A stretch of 64,000 nucleotides of DNA from Thermoleophilia bacterium (GTDB lineage: Bacteria > Actinomycetota > Thermoleophilia > RBG-16-64-13), in contig JAOAGT010000005.1 of assembly GCA_026415615.1 (NCBI GenBank), forward strand, positions 121,911 through 185,910. The letters run 5' to 3'. The first letter of the stretch is position 1. Each line of letters opens with the position of its first letter. Below, piece after piece: positions 34,323 through 43,399 of this stretch. The position numbers were made by a program, and so were the translations under genes. The notes beneath the pieces were generated by a model, which saw only the letters and a program-made list of their open reading frames with translations, did not search any database and was not told the DNA's origin.

Positions 34323-34341
34323 AGCGACCGTTTCGGTCGCT
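34323..34341 (-). terminator. Possible terminator after the methyltransferase gene
   Basis: An eight-base-pair perfect stem, AGCGACCG/CGGTCGCT, with a three-base loop lies 27 bp past the methyltransferase stop on the minus strand. No clean T-run follows (TGTTGCTG), so an intrinsic terminator is only weakly supported. Confidence 0.35.
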
Positions 34342-34367
34342 TAAGCTACAGTGCATGCACGAACACA

Positions 34368-35393
34368 TTAACGACCATGGAGCGGCCGCTTAGCCAAGAT
34401 CAGCTGGCAGCCGTAATCGTCTAGGTCATCCACGCGAATCTGGGCAAATCCAGCCTCTTCAAGCCACGCACAGTACTGCTCTTCGCTCCAGACCCCGCCC
34501 TCCTCTGTAGAGCGCAGCATATTTACTGCAAACATGGCTGCCTCGCGGCTACGCCCCCAGACGTAATCCTGGATAGCTATCACTCCCCCAGGAACGAGGA
34601 CCGAAAAAGCTTCTTTGGTCACACGAGCGTTGGTATCCGGCCCGTAGATGTGGTAGACGTTGCCGAAGTAGACAAGATCAAACGGACCACCCGGCAAGGC
34701 CTTGGTGAAGTCACAAGCCACGAGTTCAACACCGTGGTCTCCCTCTGGCAGGTATTCCCTGCTCTCTCGCAGGTATTCCCTGGCTATCGCTATGACCTCG
34801 GGTTGATCCAGTAGAGTAACTCTGCACCCCTTGCGGGCAAATCGGCGCGCGATATGGCCCACTGCTCCCCCTACGTCAAGCACGTCTCGCACCGGGCCGC
34901 CGTAAGCCAAACACTGCTCCACGATCAAATCAAGTAGCGCAGGGTCTCGCTCCCCCATAGCCGCAGCCATGGTTTTGTAGTCGCGGCTGCCTTCGGGTCG
35001 CCTAACAGGCTTGCCCGTACGAATGACCTCGGGCAATTCAAGCCATCCTCTAGTCTTGTTTACTTGATGAAGCAACCCGTTTCTTTCGAAATCTGGGCCC
35101 TTTTCAACCAAGTGAGCTCGCACCTCGGGAGTAAGACAATAACGCGGTTCGCTGCGCCCTTCTTCCGCGATCTCTTCGTGAAGCGCAGCAGCGACCTCGG
35201 CCAATCCTTCAGCCGCAAGCGCCTCCAAAATCACACGAGTAGCCCGTAAATCAGTACTCGCTCGGGTAGCCACTTCGTCAGCGGTTAGAAACGACCCGTC
35301 ACCAAGTGCGTCAATAATTCCTGACCTTACTGCTCCGGCGATCAAGAGCAGGCGCTCAACAGCACGTCCGTCCACAAGCGATCTACGGCGCAT
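34368..35393 (-). CDS. SAM-dependent O-methyltransferase with winged-helix dimerisation domain
   Basis: 341 residues. The N-terminus (about 10-100) is the winged-helix dimerisation domain of hydroxyneurosporene/O-methyltransferases. The C-terminus is a class I methyltransferase with motif I VLDVGGAVGHIARRF (about 178), an acidic loop at VTLLDQPEV and GGVIAIQDYVWG. The acceptor is unknown. Residues REYLRES-REYLPEG are a recent in-frame duplication of seven codons (34749-34782). It lies downstream of the M23 gene on the same strand. Confidence 0.83.
   Translation of the reverse strand: MRRRSLVDGRAVERLLLIAGAVRSGIIDALGDGSFLTADEVATRASTDLRATRVILEALAAEGLAEVAAALHEEIAEEGRSEPRYCLTPEVRAHLVEKGPDFERNGLLHQVNKTRGWLELPEVIRTGKPVRRPEGSRDYKTMAAAMGERDPALLDLIVEQCLAYGGPVRDVLDVGGAVGHIARRFARKGCRVTLLDQPEVIAIAREYLRESREYLPEGDHGVELVACDFTKALPGGPFDLVYFGNVYHIYGPDTNARVTKEAFSVLVPGGVIAIQDYVWGRSREAAMFAVNMLRSTEEGGVWSEEQYCAWLEEAGFAQIRVDDLDDYGCQLILAKRPLHGR
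34749..34782. repeat. 21-bp in-frame duplication inside the methyltransferase gene
   Basis: CAGGTATTCCCTG occurs at 34749-34761 and 34770-34782, a 21-bp offset that duplicates seven codons (REYLxES/REYLPEG). Confidence 0.8.
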
Positions 35394-35415
35394 GTTGTCC
35401 CCTTTGGCGTATTAA

Positions 35416-35453
35416 ACCTCAACGGATCTAAAAGACCTTAACGGATCTAAAAG
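35416..35453. repeat. 19-bp tandem duplication downstream of the M23 gene
   Basis: ACCTCAACGGATCTAAAAG (35416-35434) is followed directly by the same 19 bases with one change (35435-35453). It lies 26-64 bp past the M23 gene stop codon and just upstream of the methyltransferase start. Confidence 0.9.
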
Positions 35454-35479
35454 CCAAAGGAAACAGTAGCAGACGTAGT

Positions 35480-36664
35480 CTAGTCGTTGGCCCTGAGAGT
35501 CGCGTAGGGATTGACTGCTGCCCCGCCCCCGGGATGCATCTCGAAGTGCAGGTGATAACACCCGTCGGCGTTTCCTGTGTCACCCACCCAGCCTAAGAGT
35601 TGTCCGGCCCTGACCCTGACCCCTGGTCTTATTCCGGAGGCAATGCCATCCAAATGAGCGTAGTAGTAGCTATATCCATTGTCGCCCCGAAGCCAGATCG
35701 TTATGCCGCCGAGGCCAGTATCCCGGGGATTAGTGCGGGAAATAACTCCAGACACGCAGGCAACCACCGGTGTCCCTCGGGGAGCAAGGATATCCGTACC
35801 TTTGTGGGTACGTCCTCCCGAACGAGGAGCACCCCACGTGTTGGTGTAGCTATGCGGACCGTCAACCGGAAACACAAACTTGCCTGGCTGAACAACCCCA
35901 CCCTTCTTGTTGGCAGACGCCTGGTGGCGCTTAATTGCCGCCGCCCGAGCTGCAGCCTCGCGGGCAGCCTGCTCGGCCTTCTGCACTTCCTCACGGAGCT
36001 TGACCACCTGGCTTCTTAGGCGTTTGTACTCACCCGAAGCATCTTTGAGCTGCTTGGTCATCTCCTCTTGTAGAGCCTGAATCTCGGCTATTACTTCCGC
36101 CTGCTCGCGTTTCTTGGCCTCAAGCTCCGCCTGACGGTCACGGGACTTCTCTAGGTAGGCTAGTACCTGGTCAAAGAGATCCTCATCGCTGTCGGTAATT
36201 CTGCCCAGTAAGGTAAAAGCATCAAGGACGGAGACAATATCCTTGCCGTCGAGAAGGATCTGAAGATACAGAGGCACCGGGGAGTAACTGCTCTTGTAGA
36301 GGCCCACCAGACGAGTCTCCAGCTGACCCCGTACCTGCTCAAGATCGTTTTCCGCGCCCGAGATCTCCTTCTCTACCGATTCAATTGCTTGTTCTATGCG
36401 CGCCAAGCGCACGAGAGCGGCATTGTGTTTCTCTGCAATCGCATCCAGCTTCTCCTGGAACTTGCGGTACTCGGAGTAGGCCGCATTAAGCTCGGCCTGC
36501 TTTTGGGCAAGTTGCTTTTGCAGCTCCTTAAGAGTAGCTGCTTCAGCGCTCGCAGGCGGCAAAAGAACAGATGTGAGAAGGCTTAGGCAGCAGATCAAGC
36601 TAAGAGCGCATATTCGCGCCTTCGCTCTTACGCTGCCCCCCCTTCTTGTTCGAAAAAGGCGCAT
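35480..36664 (-). CDS. Secreted coiled-coil M23 peptidase (EnvC-like murein hydrolase activator)
   Basis: 394 residues from ATG 36664. A signal peptide ends near PPASAEA. A long coiled coil occupies residues about 40-245, and the C-terminal LytM/M23 domain has HKGTDILAPRGTPV (H-x3-D) and HLHFEMH (H-x-H), so the zinc site is intact and it may be an active endopeptidase. The organisation matches EnvC/PcsB-type proteins controlled by FtsEX. ftsEX is not in the window. The ATG has a weak AAGG ribosome binding site; a TACAAT hexamer lies just ten bases upstream. Confidence 0.9.
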   Translation of the reverse strand: MRLFRTRRGGSVRAKARICALSLICCLSLLTSVLLPPASAEAATLKELQKQLAQKQAELNAAYSEYRKFQEKLDAIAEKHNAALVRLARIEQAIESVEKEISGAENDLEQVRGQLETRLVGLYKSSYSPVPLYLQILLDGKDIVSVLDAFTLLGRITDSDEDLFDQVLAYLEKSRDRQAELEAKKREQAEVIAEIQALQEEMTKQLKDASGEYKRLRSQVVKLREEVQKAEQAAREAAARAAAIKRHQASANKKGGVVQPGKFVFPVDGPHSYTNTWGAPRSGGRTHKGTDILAPRGTPVVACVSGVISRTNPRDTGLGGITIWLRGDNGYSYYYAHLDGIASGIRPGVRVRAGQLLGWVGDTGNADGCYHLHFEMHPGGGAAVNPYATLRAND

Positions 36665-36734
36665 TTGCCTTGGATTGTACCAAATTACCGACGGCGCGGA
36701 CTCATGAACGAGAGCTCTGTGTCGTGAACGGCTA

Positions 36735-37526
36735 CTACAACCGCACCGGTATCCCGTGAGCAGCCATGTACTCTTTAGCCTCTCGTACTGTGAACTCGCG
36801 GAAATGGAAGAGTGAGGCCACAAGCACGGCGCTTGCTCTTCCCTCTGTTACCGCCTGTACCAAATGATCCAACGAACCGGCGCCGCCGCTTGCAATTACA
36901 GGAACATTAACTGCCTCGGCCACCGCCCGCGTTAGTTCCAAGTCGTACCCATCCCTTGTGCCGTCACGGTCCATCGAGGTGAGAAGGATCTCCCCTGCGC
37001 CAAGGCTGGTCCCTCTGGCCGCCCATTCCACCGCGTCAAGACCTGTCGGCGTGCGCCCGCCATTAATGTAAACCTCCCACCAGACTTTTTCTTCGTCCCC
37101 GCGAGAGCTGTCCTTAGGCTGGGAGGCTCTCTTTGCGTCAATAGCTAGAACTATGCACTGAGAACCAAACCGGCGAGCACAACGAGCGATCAGGTCGGGG
37201 TCTCTGACAGCAGCAGTGTTGATTGACACCTTGTCCGCCCCTGCGGTCAGAAGCCTGCGGACGTCGTCTTCGTCGCGGATGCCTCCGCCAATCGTAAAAG
37301 GAATGAAGACTTCTTCTGCGCATCGGCGGGCCAGTTCGACTATTGTTTCACGGCCTTCGTGCGAAGCGGTGATGTCAAGGAAGACGACCTCATCGGCGCC
37401 TTCGGCGTCATAGCGTGCAGCAAGCTCCACCGGATCGCCGGCATCGCGAAGGTCCACAAAGTTGGTCCCCTTGACCACGCGCCCGCGGTCCACATCAAGA
37501 CATGGAATCACGCGCTTAAGAAGCAC
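36735..37526 (-). CDS. hisF: Imidazole glycerol phosphate synthase, cyclase subunit
   Basis: A (beta-alpha)8 barrel synthase using ammonia from HisH to form imidazole glycerol phosphate and AICAR. Catalytic Asp residues are in [16 protein letters not shown] and [11 protein letters not shown] 37526 is chosen because AGGAAGGG lies just upstream; it overlaps the hisA stop by 11 bp. At 263 residues it is slightly longer than usual because of an insertion around [14 protein letters not shown]. It is the last gene of hisBHAF. Confidence 0.96.
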   Translation of the reverse strand: MLLKRVIPCLDVDRGRVVKGTNFVDLRDAGDPVELAARYDAEGADEVVFLDITASHEGRETIVELARRCAEEVFIPFTIGGGIRDEDDVRRLLTAGADKVSINTAAVRDPDLIARCARRFGSQCIVLAIDAKRASQPKDSSRGDEEKVWWEVYINGGRTPTGLDAVEWAARGTSLGAGEILLTSMDRDGTRDGYDLELTRAVAEAVNVPVIASGGAGSLDHLVQAVTEGRASAVLVASLFHFREFTVREAKEYMAAHGIPVRL

Positions 37527-38262
37527 TATTCCCTTCCTCGCCCAGCACAGCCAGGGCTTCAGCAATCGTGAAACGGCCTTCGTATAAGGCCCGCCCCACT
37601 ATGACTCCGGTCACGCCGAGCGGCTCGAGCTCTTTTAGGGCGCGCAAATCGTCTAGCCCCGTCACCCCACCCGAAGCGATAATTTCAAGCTGACAAGCTT
37701 CAGCAAGCTCACGAACCCCGGCCACGTTTGCGCTTTGCAGCATGCCGTCGCGGGCAATATCTGTATAAAGAACTTCCCGGACCCCCAGCTCCTCCAGACG
37801 ATGCACCAAGTCCACGGCTCTTACGGCACTTTTTTCCTGCCAGCCCTTAACCTTAACCCAGCCGCCTTCTGCGTCTACCGCAACCACAACCCGATCCGGT
37901 CCCAGAACGCCCAGAGCAAACTCCAGAAGAGATTCGTTTTCCACCGCAGCTGTTCCGAGAACCGCCTTTGCCACTTTGCTCTCAGCAATCGCCTGCACAG
38001 CCGCCTCGTCGCGTATGCCTCCCCCTGTTTGCACAGGAACTGGCACCGCTTCCGCAATTGCCGAGACCAGCGCGAAATTGCACAACCTACCCTCACGAGC
38101 GCCGTCCAGATCAACTACATGCAGGTAGCGCGCCCCTTCTCGGACCCAGTGACGAGCCATGGCCACAGGATCCTCGCTAAACACTGTCTCGTCAGCAAAG
38201 TCACCTTGTCGGAGCCTAACGCAGCGTCCTTTTTGAATGTCGATAGCCGGTATTAGTCGCAT
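37516..38262 (-). CDS. hisA: ProFAR isomerase (1-(5-phosphoribosyl)-5-aminoimidazole carboxamide isomerase)
   Basis: A (beta-alpha)8 barrel isomerase for the fourth step of histidine synthesis. The catalytic Asp is in [14 protein letters not shown], with the second in YTDIARDGM. Both half-barrel phosphate loops are visible (QTGGGIRD and IASGGVT). Length 248 is normal. It begins three bases after hisH. Some actinobacterial HisA proteins also do the TrpF reaction (PriA); I cannot tell here. Confidence 0.95.
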   Translation of the reverse strand: MRLIPAIDIQKGRCVRLRQGDFADETVFSEDPVAMARHWVREGARYLHVVDLDGAREGRLCNFALVSAIAEAVPVPVQTGGGIRDEAAVQAIAESKVAKAVLGTAAVENESLLEFALGVLGPDRVVVAVDAEGGWVKVKGWQEKSAVRAVDLVHRLEELGVREVLYTDIARDGMLQSANVAGVRELAEACQLEIIASGGVTGLDDLRALKELEPLGVTGVIVGRALYEGRFTIAEALAVLGEEGNSAS

Positions 38263-38265
38263 GAC

Positions 38266-38895
38266 CTACACTAACCCCGCAATCTGAGCAAAGTTGTAAT
38301 ACAGCCGAAGACCAAGCGAGCTTGATTTCTCAGGATGAAATTGCACCCCAAAGACATTATCTCTCTGGACTGCCGAGACAAATCTAACCTCGTCATACTC
38401 AGTAACGCCAAGCACATCCTCTGGACAATCCGGTGAAACGACGTAGCTATGCACGAAGTAAAAAGCCGACCCCTCGGGAATACCGGCAAACAAGGGGGAA
38501 GGTTTGCAAGCTTCCACCTGATTCCACCCTATGTGCGGCACCCGCACTGTCGAAGGAAGAGCTTTGACCGCTCCAGGCAAGACACCAAGTCCAACTCCGT
38601 CCGGGTCCTCCTCGCTTGTCCCAAAAAGCAATTGCAGACCCAGGCAAACCCCCAAGAAAGGAACACCGGCTTCGATGCGCAGAAGCACAGCCTCAGCAAG
38701 CCCAGACTCTCTCAGCGCGGCGGCCGCAGCCCCGAAAGCCCCCACCCCGGGCAAGACTAGAGCTGGCGCGGCGCTGATGTCTCTGCGGTTGTCCCCTACA
38801 AGGGCAGGAACCCCTACATGCTCAAACGCCTTTTGTACGGAACGAAGGTTTCCCGCCCCATAGTCAACGATATACACGGAGCGCGCGAGATTCAC
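38266..38895 (-). CDS. hisH: Imidazole glycerol phosphate synthase, glutamine amidotransferase subunit
   Basis: A class I glutaminase that channels ammonia to HisF. VDYGAGNLRSV opens the domain, the nucleophile is in LGVCLGLQLLF, and the His/Glu pair is in GVQFHPEKSS. I prefer GTG 38895 (AAGGGG eight bases upstream) over TTG 38898. It lies 17 bp after hisB and three bases before hisA. Confidence 0.95.
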   Translation of the reverse strand: MNLARSVYIVDYGAGNLRSVQKAFEHVGVPALVGDNRRDISAAPALVLPGVGAFGAAAAALRESGLAEAVLLRIEAGVPFLGVCLGLQLLFGTSEEDPDGVGLGVLPGAVKALPSTVRVPHIGWNQVEACKPSPLFAGIPEGSAFYFVHSYVVSPDCPEDVLGVTEYDEVRFVSAVQRDNVFGVQFHPEKSSSLGLRLYYNFAQIAGLV

Positions 38896-38912
38896 CAAGC
38901 TCGCCCCTTCTC

Positions 38913-39560
38913 CTAGAGAACACCCTTAGTGGAGGGGATCCCTGTTGCCCGTGGATCAGCAGAAGCCGCTTGCCGCAGAGCTCTAGCAAAGGCCTTGAAA
39001 ATCGCCTCCACCGTGTGATGAAAATCGCTCCCCGCGAGCACCCGCACATGTAGGGTCATCCGCGCGTTGTTCACCAGAGCTCGGAAAAACTCGGCCACCA
39101 GGCTAGCCTCAAACCCTGCTGTCCCTGCTCCTACCGGACCACCTTCGTAAGCAAAATACGGCCGCCCGCTTAGGTCAAGGGCAACCATAGCCAGCGCCTC
39201 GTCCATAGGAACCACAGCACTGCCGTAACGTACGAGACCCTTCTTGTCTCCCAACGCCTGGCTCAAAGCCGTACCTAGACAGATGCCCACGTCCTCGACG
39301 GTGTGGTGACCCCCGGTATGAAGATCACCCTGCGCCTTTACTTCAAGATCGAACAACGCGTGAGCTGTTACCAACTCAAGCATGTGGTCAAAGAAACCTA
39401 CACCGGTGCTGATATCGGAGCGTCCAGAGCCATCAATAGTTAGACAGACACTTACTCGGGTCTCCTTCGTAGTCCGAGTGACACTGGCGCTTCGCACGCT
39501 TAAACTGGCAGAGTTGCCAGTCTGCTCGCGCACATCACTTTGGCCGGCTCCCCCAGACAA
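38913..39560 (-). CDS. hisB: Imidazoleglycerol-phosphate dehydratase
   Basis: A manganese-dependent dehydratase. Two metal motifs, GGHHTVEDVG and DFHHTVEAIFKA, and GVGFFDHMLELVTAH are diagnostic. It is monofunctional, with no histidinol-phosphatase domain. The TTG at 39560 follows GAGGAGG by about ten bases; this gives a slightly long N-terminus (about 25 extra residues), so a later GTG start is possible. It is the first gene of hisBHAF; hisC is not present upstream. Confidence 0.93.
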   Translation of the reverse strand: MSGGAGQSDVREQTGNSASLSVRSASVTRTTKETRVSVCLTIDGSGRSDISTGVGFFDHMLELVTAHALFDLEVKAQGDLHTGGHHTVEDVGICLGTALSQALGDKKGLVRYGSAVVPMDEALAMVALDLSGRPYFAYEGGPVGAGTAGFEASLVAEFFRALVNNARMTLHVRVLAGSDFHHTVEAIFKAFARALRQAASADPRATGIPSTKGVL

Positions 39561-39848
39561 ATGCGCTTCGCCTCCTCAGTACGTCGGATTGCCCTACGAC
39601 TGCGATTTTACCCTGGATGCAGAATAGCACAGCAACCTGCGCCTTCCTTGGCAAAGCGACCTGCAAGGCCCTCAGCACTGAGAACAGCCTCTGACAGAGC
39701 AATCCGGACGTCGCTTAACCAAACGGTCTGTTGTGCCGATAAGTGGAACAAACGTGGTCTGTGTCTAGCAATAATAGAAGACTTTCCACACTGAGTACTG
39801 CTGCAAGCTGTTGAGAGGACCGATCTTCTGCAGGTGAGCTGGTTAGAC
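39561..39848. other. Divergent region between hisB and the diguanylate cyclase gene
   Basis: A 288-bp gap that must drive hisBHAF leftward and the cyclase gene rightward. I see no histidine-rich leader peptide, no T-box and no clear promoter hexamers. Confidence 0.4.
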
Positions 39849-41990
39849 ATGAGAACAAGTAGGCTACCTGGCAGGCTACCGGGCTTGAGCGTCGCTCTCT
39901 TTCTCGCCGTAGCCGCTTACTCGCTTGCGGGAGAGTTGCTTCCCCGCGGCTCACTTGCGCTTGCATTAGTTTCAGACCTTGGCTTTGTGCTTATGCAGGT
40001 CGTCGTATTGATCCTTTGCTGCCGGGCTGTGGGTCAGGCACACACGCGACTCGAACGCCACTTGTGGGGCTGGCTGGCCGCTTGGACCGCGTTAAACCTG
40101 TTTGCTGACGGCGCTTGGGCGTACTACGAACTCATAAGGCGCGTAGACCCGCCGGAGCCGGGGATCCCCGACATCGGGTATTTGGCAAGCTATTTCATGG
40201 CCTTTGGAGGTATCGCTGTTCTTGCTTTTTCGGCAGCCGGCAAGTACAGAGCGGTGGAGACCGTCCTTGATTCACTTATCTTCACCACCGGGATTACCGC
40301 CCTCTTCTGGCCTCTCGTACTTGAGCCGCTGCTCGAAGCAAGCCAGTCACCAGCAGAGTTTTGGGTTACCTTGGCGTATCCTGTAGGAGACCTGCTTGTC
40401 ATCCTGGCCATAGTCTCCCTGGTTCTCGGGACATGGAGCACCGGGCGCATCTGGCCACGCTACCACGTGCTGCTGGTGTCGCTGGCTTTCGTGGTCCAGA
40501 CAGGAGCTGATTGCGCTTACTTTGTTGTTGTAGCCCGTGGAGGCGAATACGGGCCCGGAAGCCTGCTGGACCCCATCTGGCTTCTGGCCTTTGCTCTGGT
40601 CGGAGCAGCAGCTGTTCGCGGCAGACAGGCGAGCATTCAGACGGAGCGAGGCGCAACGCAGTCTAGCGTCCCTGATCTTTCCCAGTCCCCGGCGGCAGAG
40701 GTAGCGCCGTGGACAAGTTCTCTCATGAGATTCCTCCGGGTTGGCCTTCCCTACTTTGCCCTACCCATGTTGGCGGGAAGCTTTGTGATACAGGTCGTAA
40801 GAGGCTGGCACTCAATCCTCGACGCAGAACTTCTGTTTGTCGCCAGCCTGATCCTAGGACTGCTCATTTTGACTCGACAATACGTGGCCATGCGTCACAA
40901 CCGACTCTTGGCCAAGGAACTCCAAGCTACTCAGAGCGAGCTAGAGAACGAGATCAGGTCGCTATCTGAGCTCACACAGCGCCTGGAAAGCCTCAATCAT
41001 CATCTTGAGCGCCTTCAACGGCTCCGCAGTGTGCCAGAGATTGCTAGCGTCGCGTTGGAGCTTGCCTGTGCCTATGAGGGTTCGCCCGGTGGATGGATAA
41101 CTATGGACGGTGGCGAAGGACAGTCCCAGCTGATCGCCAGCTGGGGAGCAGCCAAGCAGAGTACCCTGGATTCCCGCACAGCTGGCGGTGAGGTGGGCGA
41201 CAAGACAGCGCCGCGCATCATAAACTTAGAATCGGGTGGCCGGACTCTCGGCAGGATGTATTTGCTGCCCGGCGAGAGGCCCCACCCCGAACCAGACATG
41301 CTTCCGGCCATTGCCGCGCACATTGCTACTGCTCTTGACAACGCTAGTCGGTATGAGGAGGCCATAGACCTGGCCGAGAAAGATCCTCTTACCGGTCTTT
41401 ATAACCGCAGAGGCATCTATAAGCGCCTGGCGGGTGAGCTGCTGCGAGCTCAAAAGCAGGGGACTCCGCTCGCAATCATCTTGGCTGACCTAGATAACTT
41501 TAAGTACATAAATGACACATTTGGACACCCGGCCGGAGACGGCGCCCTACGGCACATCGCGCAACGGATCCTTTCGGCGCTGCGCCATGCGGACTTGGCT
41601 GGCCGCATAGGTGGAGACGAGCTCCTGCTGGTGTTGCCGAAGACCTCTGGTGAAGGAGCAAGGCAAGTGGCGCGTCGCCTCTTGGAAGAAATTGCCAACA
41701 GTCCGTACCCGGTAGTTGGCGACTACTACGTGCCACTCAAACTAAGCCTGGGAATCGCCACCTACCCGGATGATGGCCAGTCGCTAAACGAGTTGATAAA
41801 GCGTGCCGACGTCAACCTTTACTTATCCAAACAAGTGGGCGGCAACGTGGTAAGTGGAGGTGGAAAAGCTCAACCCGCCGGTCGCGCGTGCGCGGGGCCA
41901 GCGACCACCGACCCAAGACCCTCAGCCGATCCCAACAATCTGTCCGCACGAGACAGCAACCCCGAGTTGCAAGGCTCCACAGCCTCCTAG
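39849..41990 (+). CDS. Membrane diguanylate cyclase (GGDEF) inserted between hisD and hisB
   Basis: 713 residues. About eight or nine membrane segments fill residues 10-260, followed by further hydrophobic segments near 300-345, a coiled coil (about 355-395), a GAF-like region (about 395-495) and a GGDEF domain (about 510-670). The active loop is RIGGDELLLVLP, and RHAD five residues before it is an intact inhibitory RxxD site, so it should make c-di-GMP. The Ser/Pro/Asn-rich tail is disordered. It is transcribed against the his genes. ATG 39849 has AGGTGAG upstream; GTG 39834 is an alternative. Confidence 0.88.
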   Translation: MRTSRLPGRLPGLSVALFLAVAAYSLAGELLPRGSLALALVSDLGFVLMQVVVLILCCRAVGQAHTRLERHLWGWLAAWTALNLFADGAWAYYELIRRVDPPEPGIPDIGYLASYFMAFGGIAVLAFSAAGKYRAVETVLDSLIFTTGITALFWPLVLEPLLEASQSPAEFWVTLAYPVGDLLVILAIVSLVLGTWSTGRIWPRYHVLLVSLAFVVQTGADCAYFVVVARGGEYGPGSLLDPIWLLAFALVGAAAVRGRQASIQTERGATQSSVPDLSQSPAAEVAPWTSSLMRFLRVGLPYFALPMLAGSFVIQVVRGWHSILDAELLFVASLILGLLILTRQYVAMRHNRLLAKELQATQSELENEIRSLSELTQRLESLNHHLERLQRLRSVPEIASVALELACAYEGSPGGWITMDGGEGQSQLIASWGAAKQSTLDSRTAGGEVGDKTAPRIINLESGGRTLGRMYLLPGERPHPEPDMLPAIAAHIATALDNASRYEEAIDLAEKDPLTGLYNRRGIYKRLAGELLRAQKQGTPLAIILADLDNFKYINDTFGHPAGDGALRHIAQRILSALRHADLAGRIGGDELLLVLPKTSGEGARQVARRLLEEIANSPYPVVGDYYVPLKLSLGIATYPDDGQSLNELIKRADVNLYLSKQVGGNVVSGGGKAQPAGRACAGPATTDPRPSADPNNLSARDSNPELQGSTAS

Positions 41991-42004
41991 CCGCTTGCCA
42001 GCTC

Positions 42005-43330
42005 TTACCCTTCTTCTTTGCGCATCTCTGCGGAAAGCCGGTGAAAAGCAAAACCTTCGCTGTCGGCCAGCATAGCCAGAGGCTCCGCCAAGGCAGCGGC
42101 CGCATCCTTGGTGACTTCCACCACTGTGGAACGCCGCAGGAAAGTTTGGACCGATAGCGGGGAGCAGAACCGGGCTGTCCCCCCGGTGGGAAGCACGTGA
42201 TTACTGCCAACTACGTAGTCTCCAAAAGCAGTGGCGCTGTATGCGCCCAAGAAGACCGCTCCCGCCGAACGCACTCTCCCCAAAAAGTCGCGCGCATCTG
42301 ACAAGTGAAGTTCAAGATGCTCAGGAGCATACCGGTTTACAAACAGCTCCGCCACAGAGAGAAAGTCCTCCCCTGGAGCGGGATAAAAAAGGCTGATCTG
42401 CTGTCCATACATAGCGTAGCCAGGTTCTTGGACGCCAGCAGTTGCTATCTGTTGTTGCACCCTCTCGCTGAGCCCCTTCACGTGTTCTGCCACTGCAACA
42501 CACATGTCCCTTGTTTCCGCAAGCAACACAGCCTGAGCGCCGCTGCCGTGCTCTTCCTGTGCGAGCAAGTCCGCCGCTATCCAGTCAGCCCGCGCCGTGC
42601 TGTCGGCAACCACCACAACCTCGCTAGGGCCGGCCAAACTGTCAATACCTACAACCCCCTGCACCTGTCTTTTAGCTTCCATGACGTACGCGTTCCCAGG
42701 GCCACAGATGACGTCGACGCTCGGAATGCTCTGCGTCCCATATGCCATAGCCGCAATGGCCTGCGCCCCGCCTACGCGGAACACCTGTCTTATGCCGAGC
42801 AGACAAGCAGCTGCAAGAACTGAGGGGTTGACCGAGCCGTCACGACGAGCTGGCGTGCACAGCACCAGCTCTTGCACTCCCGCAACCTGTGCAGGGACCG
42901 CATTCATCACCACAGTGGAGGCATAGCTGGCAAGTCCACCAGGCACGTAAAGCCCAGCTCGCTCCACCGGTAGGCTTCTTACTCCAAGTTTCTGACCTTG
43001 CGGACCGCGCACCTCCCAGTCTGGCTCAAGTTCCTGCTCGTGGAAAAACTTGAGGTTGTCTCGGGCCAACGACAAAGCCGAGAGAAAAGCAGCGTTGGCC
43101 TGCCGGTAGGCTGCTTCCAGCTCCTCTTCTGAAACTGCTAGCGCTGCGACGTTTGCCTCAGGCCAGTCAAACCGTGCGCTAAGCTCAACAAGGGCGGCAT
43201 CTCCGCGCGCACGCACTTGGCTAATGATGTCCGCTACTATGCGGGCAACTTCACGATCAGCCTCTTGACCCGGCCGCAGGCCCGCCACTGCCGCTTCTAC
43301 CGTGTTCTTCGAAAGCTCCAGGATTTTCAC
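42005..43330 (-). CDS. hisD: Histidinol dehydrogenase
   Basis: NAD-dependent zinc enzyme for the last two steps of histidine synthesis. VERAGLYVPGG, GVVGIDSLAGPSEV, zinc ligands in AQEEHGSGAQA and GDYVVGSNHVLPTGG, and catalytic YAPEHLELHL are all present. Length 441 is normal. It starts at GTG 43330. It lies upstream of hisB on the same strand but is separated from it by the oppositely oriented cyclase gene, which occupies the place of hisC in common actinobacterial his operons. Confidence 0.96.
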   Translation of the reverse strand: MKILELSKNTVEAAVAGLRPGQEADREVARIVADIISQVRARGDAALVELSARFDWPEANVAALAVSEEELEAAYRQANAAFLSALSLARDNLKFFHEQELEPDWEVRGPQGQKLGVRSLPVERAGLYVPGGLASYASTVVMNAVPAQVAGVQELVLCTPARRDGSVNPSVLAAACLLGIRQVFRVGGAQAIAAMAYGTQSIPSVDVICGPGNAYVMEAKRQVQGVVGIDSLAGPSEVVVVADSTARADWIAADLLAQEEHGSGAQAVLLAETRDMCVAVAEHVKGLSERVQQQIATAGVQEPGYAMYGQQISLFYPAPGEDFLSVAELFVNRYAPEHLELHLSDARDFLGRVRSAGAVFLGAYSATAFGDYVVGSNHVLPTGGTARFCSPLSVQTFLRRSTVVEVTKDAAAALAEPLAMLADSEGFAFHRLSAEMRKEEG

Positions 43331-43399
43331 CCGACTATCTTCTCCCTATCTATGTCCGATTTCTCGGCTCTCTCCGTGCGCTCACCCACTCGCCTGCGT

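Noticed and set aside
36665..36823. Longer N-terminus for the M23 protein
   Set aside because: It would run into hisF and place the signal peptide internally; the ATG just before the signal peptide is the natural start.
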